Positions 7,255 to 16,115 of a stretch of DNA of 38,042 nucleotides are shown here, piece by piece. The DNA comes from DATCDE01 sp038252405. Lineage in GTDB: Bacteria; Actinomycetota; Actinomycetes; Prado026. The notes under the pieces are model-generated. The model saw only the letters and a list, made by a program, of their open reading frames with translations, was not told the DNA's origin and made no database searches. A program made the translations under genes and the position numbers. Where the stretch lies: the NCBI GenBank assembly GCA_038252405.1, contig JBBSAJ010000026.1:1-38042 (forward strand), read 5' to 3'. How positions within the stretch are numbered: the stretch's first letter is position 1; each line of letters starts with the position of its first letter.

Positions 7255-9702
7255 ATGGCACAGCTGCCGGATCGCGCCCGCATCGTCATCGTCGGTGGCG
7301 GAGTCGGGGGCGCCAGCATCGCGCACCACCTGGCGCGCAGCGGGGTCACCGACGTGGTCGTGCTCGACCGCGGTGAGCTGACCAGCGGCTCGACGTTCCA
7401 CTCGGCCGGGCTGGTCGGCCAGCTGCGCGGCTCGGCGAACCTGACCCGGATGATGATGCGCAGCGCCCAGCTGTACCGCGAGCTCGCTGCCGATCCGGAC
7501 ACCGACCCCGGCTGGGTCGAGTGCGGCGGCATCCGGCTGGCGTCGTCCCCCGAGCGGCTCGAGGAGCTGGAGCGCCAGGTCGCCTGGGCGGAGACCTTCG
7601 GGCTGCCGCTGGAGCGCATCTCGGCCGCCGAGGCGCAGGGGCTGTTCCCGCTGATGTCCACCGAGCGGGTGCTCGGCGCCACCTTCCTGCCCACGGACGG
7701 CTACCTCGACCCCTCCCAGCTGACCTACGCGCTGATGAAGGGCGCCCGCCGAGCCGGCGTCCAGGTGCACGAGCGCACCCGGGTGCTTGGCTGCACCGTG
7801 TCCGGCGGCGCCGTCACCGGGGTACGGACCGACCAGGGCGACATCGGGTGCGAGACCGTCGTCGACGCCGGCGGCATGTACGCCGCGGAGATCGCCCGGC
7901 TGGTCGGCGTCCGGGTGCCGATCATCCCGATGAGCCACCAGTACGTCGTCACCCAGCCGTTCCGCGACGTCGGTCCCGGCGCGCGCCGGCTGCCCACCCT
8001 GCGCGACCCCGACCTGCTCGTCTACTACCGCGAGGACGGCGCCGGCCTGGTCATGGGCGGCTACGAGCGGCAGTCCGCGCCGTTCTCGCTCGGCCCGGAC
8101 GGTCTGGACGCCGTCCCGGGCGACTTCAACGGCCGGCTGCTGCCGGAGGAGTGGCCCCGGCTGGAGGAGATCTACGCCAACTCCGTGGTCCGGGTGCCGT
8201 CGATGGCCGACGTCGAGATCCGCAAGGTGATCAACGGGCCCGAGGGGTTCACCCCGGACAACGAGTTCTGCCTCGGACCGACCGACGTCCACGGGTTCTG
8301 GGTGGCCGCCGGGTTCTGCGCGCACGGCATCGCCGGCGCGGGTGGCATGGGCGAGGTCATGGCCAGCTGGATCCTGGACGGCGACCCCGGCATGGACCTG
8401 TGGGAGATGGACGTGCGCCGGTTCGGCCGGCAGTACCGCTCGCCGAAGTACACGCTGGCCCGGGTCCGGGAGAACTACGAGAGCTACTACGACATCGTCT
8501 ACCCGGGCCACGAGCGGCAGGCCGGGCGCCCGCTGCGGGTGTCGCCCGCTTATGCCGCGCACGTCGCGGCGGACGCCTCCTTCGGGGAGAAGAGCGGCTG
8601 GGAGCGGGTCAACTACTACCGCAGCAACGAGCCGCTCGGCGACCCGTCCGGGCGCCCGCTCGGCTGGGCCGGCAAGCTGTGGTCGCCGGCCATCGAGGCC
8701 GAGCACCGCGCCACCCGCGAGACCGCCGGGCTGTTCGACGAGTCGTCCTTCGCCAAGCTCGAGGTGTCCGGTCCCGGCGCCGCCGCGATGCTGGAGGGCC
8801 TGTGCGACAACCGGGTGGCCCGCGGCCCCGGCCGGATCACGTACACCCAGATGCTCAACGCCCGCGGCGGCATCGAGTGCGACTTCACGGTCACCCAGCT
8901 GAGCGACGACACCTTCCAGATCGTCACCGGGACGGCGTTCGGCGGGCACGACCTGGCCTGGATCACCGCGCACGCGCCGCGGGACGGCTCGGTCACCGTC
9001 CGGGACGTCACCAGCCAGTGGGCCTGCTTCGGCCTGTGGGGCCCGCGAGCGCGGGACATCCTCCGGCCGCTCACCCCGCAGCGGCTGGACAACGAGGCGT
9101 TCCCGTACCTGACCATGCGCGAGACCACGGTGGGCTCGGCGCCGGCGCGGATGCTGCGGGTCACGTTCGTCGGCGAGCTCGGCTGGGAGGTCTACACCCC
9201 GGCCGAGTACGGCGCGGCGCTGTGGGCCGAACTGGTCGAGGCCGGTGCCGAGCACCGGATGCTGCGCTGCGGCTACCGGGCGATCGACTCGCTGCGGGCC
9301 GAGAAGGGCTACCTGTACTGGGGGTCAGACATCACCGCCGACCAGACGCCGTACGAGGCCGGGCTGGGCTTCTGCGTGAAGCCGGACAAGGAGTTCCTCG
9401 GTCGGGAGGCGCTGGCCGGGCTGGAGCGGCCGGAGCGGCGGCTGGCCTGCCTCACCCTGTCCGACCCGCTGCGCCAGGTGCTGGGCAACGAGCCGGTGCG
9501 GGTGGGCGGCCGAACCGTGGGGCGGGTGACCAGCGGTGCGATCGGGCACTCGGTCGACTCGTCGATCGCCTTCGCCTACCTGCCCGCGGAGTCCGCCGTG
9601 GCGGGCACCGCTGTCGAGGTGATGGTGTTCGGGGACTGGGTGCCGGGGGTGGTCGCCGAGGCGCCGTTGTACGACCCCACGGGCGAGCGGGTCCGCGCGT
9701 GA
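7255..9702 (+). CDS. FAD-dependent dimethylglycine/sarcosine dehydrogenase-like oxidase with GcvT domain
   Basis: An 815-residue two-part enzyme. Residues about 8-380 are a D-amino-acid-oxidase-type flavoprotein with the dinucleotide motif IVGGGVGGAS and STFHSAGLVGQ, whose His lies where dimethylglycine dehydrogenases attach FAD covalently. After a linker domain, residues about 460-810 form a glycine-cleavage T (GcvT) folate-binding domain (LFDESSFAKLEV, GRITYTQMLNARGGIECD, GELGWEVYTP, RAEKGYLYWGSD). Such proteins oxidise N-methyl or secondary amines and pass the one-carbon unit to tetrahydrofolate. GAGGAG precedes ATG 7255. The stop overlaps the regulator start by four bases. The exact amine is unknown; a glutamylated amine is also possible given the neighbouring ligase. 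Confidence 0.92.
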   Translation: MAQLPDRARIVIVGGGVGGASIAHHLARSGVTDVVVLDRGELTSGSTFHSAGLVGQLRGSANLTRMMMRSAQLYRELAADPDTDPGWVECGGIRLASSPERLEELERQVAWAETFGLPLERISAAEAQGLFPLMSTERVLGATFLPTDGYLDPSQLTYALMKGARRAGVQVHERTRVLGCTVSGGAVTGVRTDQGDIGCETVVDAGGMYAAEIARLVGVRVPIIPMSHQYVVTQPFRDVGPGARRLPTLRDPDLLVYYREDGAGLVMGGYERQSAPFSLGPDGLDAVPGDFNGRLLPEEWPRLEEIYANSVVRVPSMADVEIRKVINGPEGFTPDNEFCLGPTDVHGFWVAAGFCAHGIAGAGGMGEVMASWILDGDPGMDLWEMDVRRFGRQYRSPKYTLARVRENYESYYDIVYPGHERQAGRPLRVSPAYAAHVAADASFGEKSGWERVNYYRSNEPLGDPSGRPLGWAGKLWSPAIEAEHRATRETAGLFDESSFAKLEVSGPGAAAMLEGLCDNRVARGPGRITYTQMLNARGGIECDFTVTQLSDDTFQIVTGTAFGGHDLAWITAHAPRDGSVTVRDVTSQWACFGLWGPRARDILRPLTPQRLDNEAFPYLTMRETTVGSAPARMLRVTFVGELGWEVYTPAEYGAALWAELVEAGAEHRMLRCGYRAIDSLRAEKGYLYWGSDITADQTPYEAGLGFCVKPDKEFLGREALAGLERPERRLACLTLSDPLRQVLGNEPVRVGGRTVGRVTSGAIGHSVDSSIAFAYLPAESAVAGTAVEVMVFGDWVPGVVAEAPLYDPTGERVRA

Positions 9703-10433
9703 GCCCCACGGGCGGCCACGCGGTCCCGGCGTCCCTGCTGGGGCCGGTGCGCTCGGGCAACGCCTTCGAGATCGCCGTCGAGCGGCTGGTCCGCACGATC
9801 AAGCTCGGGGTGATCCCGCGCGGTGAGCGGCTGCCCTCCGAACGGGAGCTGGCGGCGACCCTGCAGGTGGGCCGCTCCACCGTGCGCGAGGCGCTGGAGG
9901 CGCTGCGGCAGGCCGGGTACGTGCAGACCCGTCGCGGGCGCGGCGGGGGCACCTTCGTCACCTACGGCGGCACCGCGGTCTCCCGGTCGGACGCCGGTGA
10001 GCTGGTGCGCTCCATGGGGGCTCAGCTGCAGGACGCGCTCGACTTCCGCCGGGTGGTCGAACCCGGGGCCGCCGCGCTGGCCGCCACCCGGGTGGTCCGG
10101 GCGGAGGACGCCGAGTCGCTCCGGGACGCGCTGGAGGCGGTGGCCACGGCGACCGACGACCGGACCCGCCGGGGGGCCGACTCGCGGCTGCACCTGCGCA
10201 TCGCCGAGCTGGCCGGCAGCCCGCTGCTGCTGGCCGCGGTGACCGACGCCCAGCTGCGGGTCGGCGAGCTGCTGGCCGCGATCCCGGTGCTGTCGGCCAA
10301 CCTCGCACACTCCAACCGGCAGCACGCGGCCGTCGTCGAGGCCATCCTGGCGGGCGAGGCGGAGTGGGCGTCCCGGGTGATGGCCGAGCACTGCGACGCC
10401 ACCTCGGCCCTGCTGCGCGGTTTCCTGGGGTGA
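9699..10433 (+). CDS. GntR/FadR-family transcriptional regulator
   Basis: A 244-residue regulator with an N-terminal winged helix-turn-helix (residues about 20-90, with RGERLPSERELAATLQVGRSTVREALEAL and a GRGGGTFV wing) and a C-terminal FCD all-helical ligand domain (residues about 105-240) with His residues suited to metal and ligand binding. It starts at GTG 9699, overlapping the oxidase stop by four bases, so it is co-expressed with the pathway it most likely controls. The inducer is probably a pathway amine or aldehyde acid. A 7-bp inverted repeat just after its stop (10437-10457) is a candidate terminator or operator. Confidence 0.92.
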   Translation: MSPTGGHAVPASLLGPVRSGNAFEIAVERLVRTIKLGVIPRGERLPSERELAATLQVGRSTVREALEALRQAGYVQTRRGRGGGTFVTYGGTAVSRSDAGELVRSMGAQLQDALDFRRVVEPGAAALAATRVVRAEDAESLRDALEAVATATDDRTRRGADSRLHLRIAELAGSPLLLAAVTDAQLRVGELLAAIPVLSANLAHSNRQHAAVVEAILAGEAEWASRVMAEHCDATSALLRGFLG

Positions 10434-10436
10434 CCC

Positions 10437-10457
10437 GTCCCGCGCCGGGGGCGGGAC
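10437..10457 (+). promoter_or_regulatory. GC-rich inverted repeat between the regulator and glutamine-synthetase-like genes
   Basis: GTCCCGC and GCGGGAC form a 7-bp inverted repeat with a 7-base spacer, starting four bases after the regulator stop and 55 bases before the next start. There is no T tract. It may be a weak terminator that separates expression of the two halves of the cluster, or a FadR-type operator. A TAATGT hexamer at 10461 could be a -10 box, but no -35 is evident. Confidence 0.35.
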
Positions 10458-10511
10458 CGCTAATGTTCCGCCGACGAACCTTTACCGCCCTTCGGACGAC
10501 AGGATGACGCC

Positions 10512-11879
10512 ATGGCCCGTGTCCCTGCACTCACCGTCGAGCAGCTGGCCCGCGACGTCGACTCCGGGCGGATCGACACGGTGCTCGTCGCCCTGACCGA
10601 CATGCAGGGCCGACTGCAGGGCAAGCGGCTCCATGCCCGGCACTTCATGGACGACGTCTTGGGGCACGGCACCGAGGGCTGCAACTACCTGCTCGCCGTC
10701 GACGTCGACATGAACACCGTCGACGGCTACTCGATGTCGTCGTGGAGCACCGGCTACGGCGACTTCGTGCTGCAGCCCGACCTCGACACGCTGCGGTACG
10801 TGCCCTGGCAGGAGGGCACCGTGCTGCTGCTCGCCGACGTCCGTTGGCTCGACGGGGAGGACGTCGTCGCGTCGCCGCGGCAGATCCTGCGCCGTCAGCT
10901 CAAGCGGCTCGAGGACGCCGGCATGCAGGCCCTGGTCGGCACCGAGCTGGAGTTCATCGTGTTCCGGGACAGCTACGAGGACGCCTGGCAGTCCGGCTAC
11001 CGCGACCTGACCCCGGCCAACCTCTACAACGTCGACTACTCGCTGCTCGGCACCGCCCGGGTCGAGCCGCTGCTGCGCCGCATCCGCAACGAGATGTTCG
11101 GCGCGGGCATGACGGTGGAGTCGGCCAAGGGCGAGTGCAACCTGGGCCAGCACGAGATCGCGTTCAAGTACGCGGACGCGCTGACCACCTGTGACAACCA
11201 CGTGGTCTACAAGAACGGCGCCAAGGAGATCGCCGCGCAGGACGGCAGCTCGCTGACCTTCATGGCCAAGTTCAACGAGCGCGAGGGCAACTCCTGCCAC
11301 ATCCACCTGTCGTTCCGCGGGACCGACGGCTCGCTGGTCATGGCCTCGGACGACGACCACGAGCACGGGCTGTCCGCCCTGGGCCGGCACTTCATCGCCG
11401 GCCAGCTGGCGCACATGCGCGAGCTCACCGTGTTCTTCGCCCCGAACATCAACTCCTACAAGCGCTACGTGGCCGGGTCGTTCGCCCCGACGGCGATCAA
11501 GTGGGGCCCGGACAACCGCACCTGCGCGTTCCGGCTGGTCGGCCACGGCCCGGGGCTGCGGCTGGAGAACCGGGTCCCCGGCGGCGACGTCAACCCGTAC
11601 CTGGCCACCGCCGCGATGATCGCCGCCGGACTGGACGGCATCGAGCGCGAGCTGCCGCTGGAGGCCGCCTTCGAAGGCAACGCCTACCAGGCCGACGCGG
11701 AGCGGGTGCCGGAGTTCCTGCACCAGGCCATCGAGCTGTGGGACGGCAGCGCCTTCGCCCGGCAGGCGTTCGGCGAGGAGGTCGTCGACCACTACACGAA
11801 CATGGGCCGGATCGAGCTCGAGGCGTTCGCCCGGGCTGTCACCGACTGGGAGCGGTACCGCTCCTTCGAACGGATGTGA
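10512..11879 (+). CDS. Glutamine synthetase-like gamma-glutamyl amine ligase
   Basis: A 455-residue member of the glutamine synthetase family of the PuuA/GlnA3/GlnA4 type, which joins glutamate to an organic amine rather than ammonia using ATP. Seen in sequence: metal and glutamate sites GTELEF (Glu145, Glu147), ESAKGECNLGQHEI (Glu208, Glu215), GNSCHIHLS with catalytic-region His, the glutamate-binding APNINSYKRY, and the C-terminal ENRVPGGDVNPYLA. The C-terminal adenylylation tyrosine region typical of GlnA I-beta is not evident. AGGA lies seven bases before ATG 10512. The aldehyde dehydrogenase follows after 7 bases. Context makes a gamma-glutamyl-amine synthetase more likely than housekeeping GlnA. 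Whether the amine is ethanolamine, a polyamine or a monoamine is not visible. Confidence 0.9.
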   Translation: MARVPALTVEQLARDVDSGRIDTVLVALTDMQGRLQGKRLHARHFMDDVLGHGTEGCNYLLAVDVDMNTVDGYSMSSWSTGYGDFVLQPDLDTLRYVPWQEGTVLLLADVRWLDGEDVVASPRQILRRQLKRLEDAGMQALVGTELEFIVFRDSYEDAWQSGYRDLTPANLYNVDYSLLGTARVEPLLRRIRNEMFGAGMTVESAKGECNLGQHEIAFKYADALTTCDNHVVYKNGAKEIAAQDGSSLTFMAKFNEREGNSCHIHLSFRGTDGSLVMASDDDHEHGLSALGRHFIAGQLAHMRELTVFFAPNINSYKRYVAGSFAPTAIKWGPDNRTCAFRLVGHGPGLRLENRVPGGDVNPYLATAAMIAAGLDGIERELPLEAAFEGNAYQADAERVPEFLHQAIELWDGSAFARQAFGEEVVDHYTNMGRIELEAFARAVTDWERYRSFERM

Positions 11880-11886
11880 GCACGGC

Positions 11887-13254
11887 ATGACCACGACGCA
11901 CGACGTCGTCAACCCCGCCACCGAGCAGGTCATCGCGACCATCGAGCAGACCGACCTGGCCGGCACCGACGCGGCGGTGGCCACGGCGCGGCGGGCCTTC
12001 GAGACCTGGCGTCAGGTGGCCCCCGCCGACCGGTCGAGGCTGCTGCGGCGCTTCGCCGAGCAGGTCGACTCCCACCTCGAGGAGCTGGCCCGGCTCGAGG
12101 TGGCCAACTCGGGCCACACGATCGGCAACGCCCGCTGGGAGGCCGGCAACGTCCGCGACGTGCTGACGTACTACAGCGCGGCGCCGGAGCGGCTGTTCGG
12201 TCGGCAGATCCCGGTGCCCGGCGGCGTCGACATCACCTTCAAGGAGCCGCTCGGCGTCGTCGGCGTGATCGTGCCGTGGAACTTCCCGATGCCGATCGCC
12301 GGCTGGGGCTTCGGCCCGGCGCTGGCGGCCGGGAACACGGTGCTGCTCAAGCCGGCCGAGCTGACCCCGCTCACCGCGATCCGGCTGGGCGAGCTGGCCC
12401 TCGAGGCCGGCCTGCCCGAGGGCGTGTTCACCGTCCTGCCGGGCAAGGGCTCCGTGGTCGGGGAGCGGTTCGTCACGCACCCCGCCGTCCGGAAGGTGGT
12501 CTTCACCGGCTCCACCGAGGTCGGCAAGGGGGTCATGCGCGGCTGCGCCGAGCAGGTCAAGCGGGTCACCCTCGAGCTGGGTGGCAAGAGCGCGAACATC
12601 GTGTTCGCCGACGCCGACCTGGAGAGGGCCGCGGCCACCGCGCCGTACGGCGTCTTCGACAACGCCGGCCAGGACTGCTGCGCCCGCTCCCGGATCCTGG
12701 TGCAGCGCTCCGTCTACGACCGGTTCATGGAGCTGCTCGAGCCGGCAGTGGCCGGCGTGCGGGTCGAGGACCCGGGCCTGGACACCGCCGAGATGGGTCC
12801 GCTGATCAGCCGCGGCCAGTGGGAGACGATCGCCTCGTACGTGCCGGACGACGCCCCGGTCGCGTTCCGCGGCAGCTGCCCCACGGGTCCGGGGTTCTGG
12901 TTCCCACCGACCGTGCTGGCGCCGACGTCCGCGGACGACCGCTCGGTGCGCGAGGAGATCTTCGGCCCGGTCGTCGTCGTCCTGCCGTTCGAGGACGAGG
13001 CGGACGCCATCCGGATCGCCAACGACACCCCCTACGGGCTGTCCGGCTCGATCTGGACCGAGAACCTGGGCCGGGCGCTGCGCGTCTCGCGCGCGGTCGA
13101 GACCGGTGCCCTGTCGGTCAACAGCCACTCGTCGGTGCGCTACTGGACGCCGTTCGGGGGCTACAAGCAGTCCGGCCTGGGCCGCGAGCTGGGACCGGAC
13201 GCGGTCGACGCGTTCACCGAGGTCAAGAACGTCTTCATCGCTACGGAGGCCTGA
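11887..13254 (+). CDS. Aldehyde dehydrogenase, NAD(P)+-dependent
   Basis: A 455-residue aldehyde dehydrogenase with all key residues: Asn132 in PWNFP, Lys155 in LLKPAE, Glu230 in TLELGGKS, the catalytic Cys in NAGQDCCARSR (264 or 265), and the late FGPVVVVLPFEDE and FGGYKQSG blocks. It fits the PuuC role, oxidising gamma-glutamyl-amino aldehyde to the acid, because it sits between a gamma-glutamyl ligase and a short-chain dehydrogenase and faces an amidohydrolase. It starts ATG 11887, seven bases after the ligase stop, in one operon. Confidence 0.93.
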   Translation: MTTTHDVVNPATEQVIATIEQTDLAGTDAAVATARRAFETWRQVAPADRSRLLRRFAEQVDSHLEELARLEVANSGHTIGNARWEAGNVRDVLTYYSAAPERLFGRQIPVPGGVDITFKEPLGVVGVIVPWNFPMPIAGWGFGPALAAGNTVLLKPAELTPLTAIRLGELALEAGLPEGVFTVLPGKGSVVGERFVTHPAVRKVVFTGSTEVGKGVMRGCAEQVKRVTLELGGKSANIVFADADLERAAATAPYGVFDNAGQDCCARSRILVQRSVYDRFMELLEPAVAGVRVEDPGLDTAEMGPLISRGQWETIASYVPDDAPVAFRGSCPTGPGFWFPPTVLAPTSADDRSVREEIFGPVVVVLPFEDEADAIRIANDTPYGLSGSIWTENLGRALRVSRAVETGALSVNSHSSVRYWTPFGGYKQSGLGRELGPDAVDAFTEVKNVFIATEA

Positions 13255-13262
13255 GCATCGTG

Positions 13263-14027
13263 ATGGACCGACTGCAGGACCGCGTCGCCGTGATCACCGG
13301 CGCCGCCAGCGGGATCGGGCTGGCGTCCGCCCGCCGGCTCGCCGCTGAGGGCGCCACAGTGGTCGTCGCCGACCTGAACGAGGAGGCCGGTGGACCGGTC
13401 GCCGAGGAGCTTCGCGGGTTGTTCGTCCAGGTCGACGTGACCAGCCCCGAGGACAACGAGCGGCTGTACGCCACCACCGTCGAGACCTACGGCCGGGTCG
13501 ACGTCGCCTTCCACAACGCGGGCATCTCCCCGCCCGACGACGACTCGATCCTGGTCACCGGGCTGGACGCCTGGCGCCGGGTGCAGGAGGTCAACCTGAC
13601 CTCGGTGTACCTCGGCTGCAAGGCGGTGCTCTCGCACATGCAGCGCCAGGGCAAGGGCTCGATCATCAACACGGCGTCGTTCGTGGCGACCCTCGGCGCG
13701 GCGACCTCACAGATCTCCTACACGGCGTCCAAGGGCGGCGTGCTGGCGATGACCCGCGAGCTGGGCGTGCAGTTCGCCCGCGAGGGCATCCGGGTCAACG
13801 CGATATCGCCGGGGCCGGTGGCGACGCCGCTGCTCATGGAGCTGTTCGCCACGGACCCGGAGCGGGCGCAGCGGCGGCTGGTGCACGTCCCCATGGGGCG
13901 CTTCGGCGAGCCCGAGGAGATCGCCGCGGCGGTCGCCTTCCTGGCCAGCGACGACTCGTCGTTCATGACGGCGTCCAACTTCCTGGTCGACGGCGGCATC
14001 TCCGGCGCGTACGTCACCCCCCTCTGA
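13263..14027 (+). CDS. Short-chain dehydrogenase/reductase
   Basis: A 254-residue classical SDR. The cofactor motif TGAASGIG is at residues 13-20, NAGIS follows mid-protein, and the catalytic Ser and Tyr-X3-Lys appear as INTASF and YTASK. The C-terminal NAISPGPVATPL and LVDGGISG are also typical. ADLNEE after the second strand suggests NAD+ preference. The preceding GGAGG lies at 13245-13249, inside the aldehyde dehydrogenase end; an in-frame GTG at 13260 is an equally good start. It is the last gene of the forward operon, stopping one base before a perfect 21-bp hairpin. The substrate is probably an alcohol or aldehyde intermediate of the same amine pathway (inference). Confidence 0.92.
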   Translation: MDRLQDRVAVITGAASGIGLASARRLAAEGATVVVADLNEEAGGPVAEELRGLFVQVDVTSPEDNERLYATTVETYGRVDVAFHNAGISPPDDDSILVTGLDAWRRVQEVNLTSVYLGCKAVLSHMQRQGKGSIINTASFVATLGAATSQISYTASKGGVLAMTRELGVQFAREGIRVNAISPGPVATPLLMELFATDPERAQRRLVHVPMGRFGEPEEIAAAVAFLASDDSSFMTASNFLVDGGISGAYVTPL

Positions 14028-14028
14028 C

Positions 14029-14078
14029 GAGCTGTCAGGGTGAGGACGACGTATCGCTCGTCCTCACCCTGACAGCTC
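14029..14078. terminator. Bidirectional terminator with a perfect 21-bp stem
   Basis: Positions 14029-14049 and 14058-14078 are perfectly complementary with an 8-base loop (CGTATCGC). The repeat begins one base after the short-chain dehydrogenase stop and overlaps the stop of the opposing amidotransferase gene. The long perfect stem between two convergent genes indicates a shared terminator. There is no long T run on either side, as is common in high-GC Actinobacteria. Confidence 0.85.
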
Positions 14079-14766
14079 AGCGGGAGGCGGCGACCAGCGC
14101 GTCGAACAGGCGGGGGTCGTCGCCGACCTCGGGGTGCCACAGCACCCCGATGGCGAACCGGTGCCTCGGGTCCTCGACCACCTCGGGGGACCCGTCGTCG
14201 GCCCAGCCGGTCACCGTGAGCGTGCCCGGGTCGGCCAGCCCCTGGTGGTGGTAGGAGCGCACCGACACCTCCTCGCCGAGGATGCCGGCCACGGACGAGC
14301 CGGCGGCCAGCCGCACCGGGTGCTCGCCGTAGACGCCCGGACCGGGCCGGTGGCGGTCGTGCCCGACCACCTCGGGCAGGTGCTGGTGCAGCGCGCCGCC
14401 GGCGTGCACCGCCATCAGCTGCATGCCCCGGCAGACGCCGAGCACGGGCAGGTCGGCGTCCAGCGCCCTGGTGAGCAGGGCCAGCTCGGCGGCGTCCCGG
14501 TCCGGGCGCAGCCCCGCGGTCTCGTGGTGCAGCTGCTGGCCGTAGCGGGCCGGGTCGACGTCGGCGCCGCCGGCGAGCAGCAGGCCGTCGAGGACGCCGA
14601 GCAGCGGGTCGTCGGCGCCGTCCGTCGTGGGCGGGACGACGACGGCCCGGCCCCCGGCCCGCTCGACCTGGCGCACGTAGGCGTGCGGGACCAGCGCGGC
14701 GGTGGTGTCCCAGACCCCCCAGCGGGCCGGCTCGACGTAGGACGTGATCCCGATCAGCGGACGCAT
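14077..14766 (-). CDS. Class I glutamine amidotransferase-like gamma-glutamyl hydrolase (peptidase C26 type)
   Basis: A 229-residue protein of the gamma-glutamyl-GABA hydrolase (PuuD-like) family. The catalytic Cys112 lies in GVCRGMQLM and the His211/Glu213 pair in LWHPEV. Early motifs IGITSY and LLLAGGADVDPARYG are typical. It would remove glutamate from the oxidised gamma-glutamyl product at the end of the pathway, matching the ligase and dehydrogenase encoded convergently. ATG 14766 is used; GATCAT at 14773-14778 stands at -12 to -7 and there is no Shine-Dalgarno, so it may be leaderless. It ends inside the shared terminator. Confidence 0.9.
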   Translation of the reverse strand: MRPLIGITSYVEPARWGVWDTTAALVPHAYVRQVERAGGRAVVVPPTTDGADDPLLGVLDGLLLAGGADVDPARYGQQLHHETAGLRPDRDAAELALLTRALDADLPVLGVCRGMQLMAVHAGGALHQHLPEVVGHDRHRPGPGVYGEHPVRLAAGSSVAGILGEEVSVRSYHHQGLADPGTLTVTGWADDGSPEVVEDPRHRFAIGVLWHPEVGDDPRLFDALVAASR

Positions 14767-14925
14767 GCCCTCATGATCCCATCTGCGCCGTCCCGGCGAG
14801 GGCCTCCAACCGGCGAGGGTCGCCGTCGGGCACGACCCGGGTCGGGGGAATCGGAGCCGCTCTGGCACGGTTGACGGTTGAACGATCGGCCCCCACCTGT
14901 CCGCACCTGATCTTCGGAGCGTCCC

Positions 14926-16104
14926 GTGTCCCTTCCGCCGTTGGTCGAGCCAGCCCCAGAGCTGACCGTCGACGAGGTCATGCGTTACAGCCGTCACCTG
15001 ATCATCCCGGACGTCGGGATGGCCGGGCAGAAGCGGCTGAAGAACGCCCGGGTGCTGTGCGTGGGTGCGGGCGGCCTCGGCTCGCCGGCGCTGATGTACC
15101 TGGCCGCGGCCGGCGTCGGCACACTGGGCATCGCCGAGTTCGACGTCGTCGACGTGTCGAACCTGCAGCGGCAGATCATCCACGGGGTCAGCGACGTCGG
15201 CCGGTCCAAGGCGGAGTCGGCGCGGGACTCCATCAAGGAGATCAACCCCTACGTCGACGTCGTCCTGCACGAGGAGCGGCTGGACTCCTCCAACGTCATG
15301 GAGATGTTCGCCCAGTACGACCTGATCGTCGACGGCACCGACAACTTCGCCACCCGGTACCTCGTGAACGACGCCTGCGTGCTGCTCGGCAAGCCGTACG
15401 TGTGGGGCTCGATCTACCGTTTCGACGGGCAGGCCTCGGTGTTCTGGGCCGAGCACGGGCCGTGCTACCGGTGCCTGTACCCGGAGCCGCCGCCGCCCGG
15501 CATGGTGCCGTCGTGCGCCGAGGGCGGCGTGCTGGGCGTGCTGTGCGCCTCGATCGGCTCGATCCAGGTCACCGAGGCGATCAAGCTGCTGGCCGGGATC
15601 GGCGACCCGCTGCTCGGCCGGCTGATGATCTACGACGCCCTGGAGATGAGCTACCGCGAGGTCGGTGTCCGCAAGGACCCCGAGTGCGCGGTCTGCGGCA
15701 AGAACCCGACCGTCACCGAGCTGATCGACTACGAGGCGTTCTGCGGGACGATCTCGGACGAGGCGGCCGAGGCGGCCCGCGACTCGACGATCACGGCGCT
15801 GGACCTCAAGGCCATGATGGACGCCGGCGAGGACTTCCTGCTGGTCGACGTCCGGGAGCCGGGCGAGTACGAGATCGTCAGCATCCCGGGCTCGGTGCTG
15901 ATCCCCAAGGGCGAGATCCTCGACGGGTCGGCGCTGGAGCGGCTGCCGCAGGACAAGCGGATCGTCCTGTACTGCAAGGTGGGTGGCCGCTCGGCGGAGG
16001 CGCTGGCCGTGGTCAAGGGCGCCGGGTTCGCCAACGCCGTCCACCTCGGCGGCGGGGTGATCGCCTGGGTCACCCAGGTCGAGCCGGACAAGCCCGTCTA
16101 CTAG
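14926..16104 (+). CDS. moeZ: MoeZ, adenylyltransferase/sulfurtransferase
   Basis: A 392-residue E1-like protein that activates sulfur-carrier proteins by C-terminal adenylation and loads them with sulfur for molybdopterin, thiamine, cysteine and related pathways. The N-terminal ThiF/MoeB domain shows GAGGLGSP (47-54), NLQRQI, DGTDNFATRY and zinc pairs CYRC (180, 183) and CAVC (254, 257). The C-terminal rhodanese domain (about 290-392) carries the active-site Cys350 in YCKVGGRSAEA and LVDVREPGEYE. GTG 14926 is preceded by GGAG at six bases. It is one of the genes of the conserved actinobacterial block. Confidence 0.96.
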   Translation: MSLPPLVEPAPELTVDEVMRYSRHLIIPDVGMAGQKRLKNARVLCVGAGGLGSPALMYLAAAGVGTLGIAEFDVVDVSNLQRQIIHGVSDVGRSKAESARDSIKEINPYVDVVLHEERLDSSNVMEMFAQYDLIVDGTDNFATRYLVNDACVLLGKPYVWGSIYRFDGQASVFWAEHGPCYRCLYPEPPPPGMVPSCAEGGVLGVLCASIGSIQVTEAIKLLAGIGDPLLGRLMIYDALEMSYREVGVRKDPECAVCGKNPTVTELIDYEAFCGTISDEAAEAARDSTITALDLKAMMDAGEDFLLVDVREPGEYEIVSIPGSVLIPKGEILDGSALERLPQDKRIVLYCKVGGRSAEALAVVKGAGFANAVHLGGGVIAWVTQVEPDKPVY

Positions 16105-16115
16105 CGACCCCCACC

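Noticed and set aside
5581..9255. Very long open frame on the minus strand (about 1200 codons)
   Set aside because: It is antisense to the hydrolase, kinase and oxidase genes, all of which have clear family motifs. Its translation is Arg/Gly/Val/Gln-rich without any recognisable domain, a common by-product of GC-rich third positions.
10440..10511. Riboswitch upstream of the glutamine-synthetase-like gene
   Set aside because: The gap is only 78 bases, too short for known glycine, glutamine or guanidine riboswitches. Only one short inverted repeat is present.
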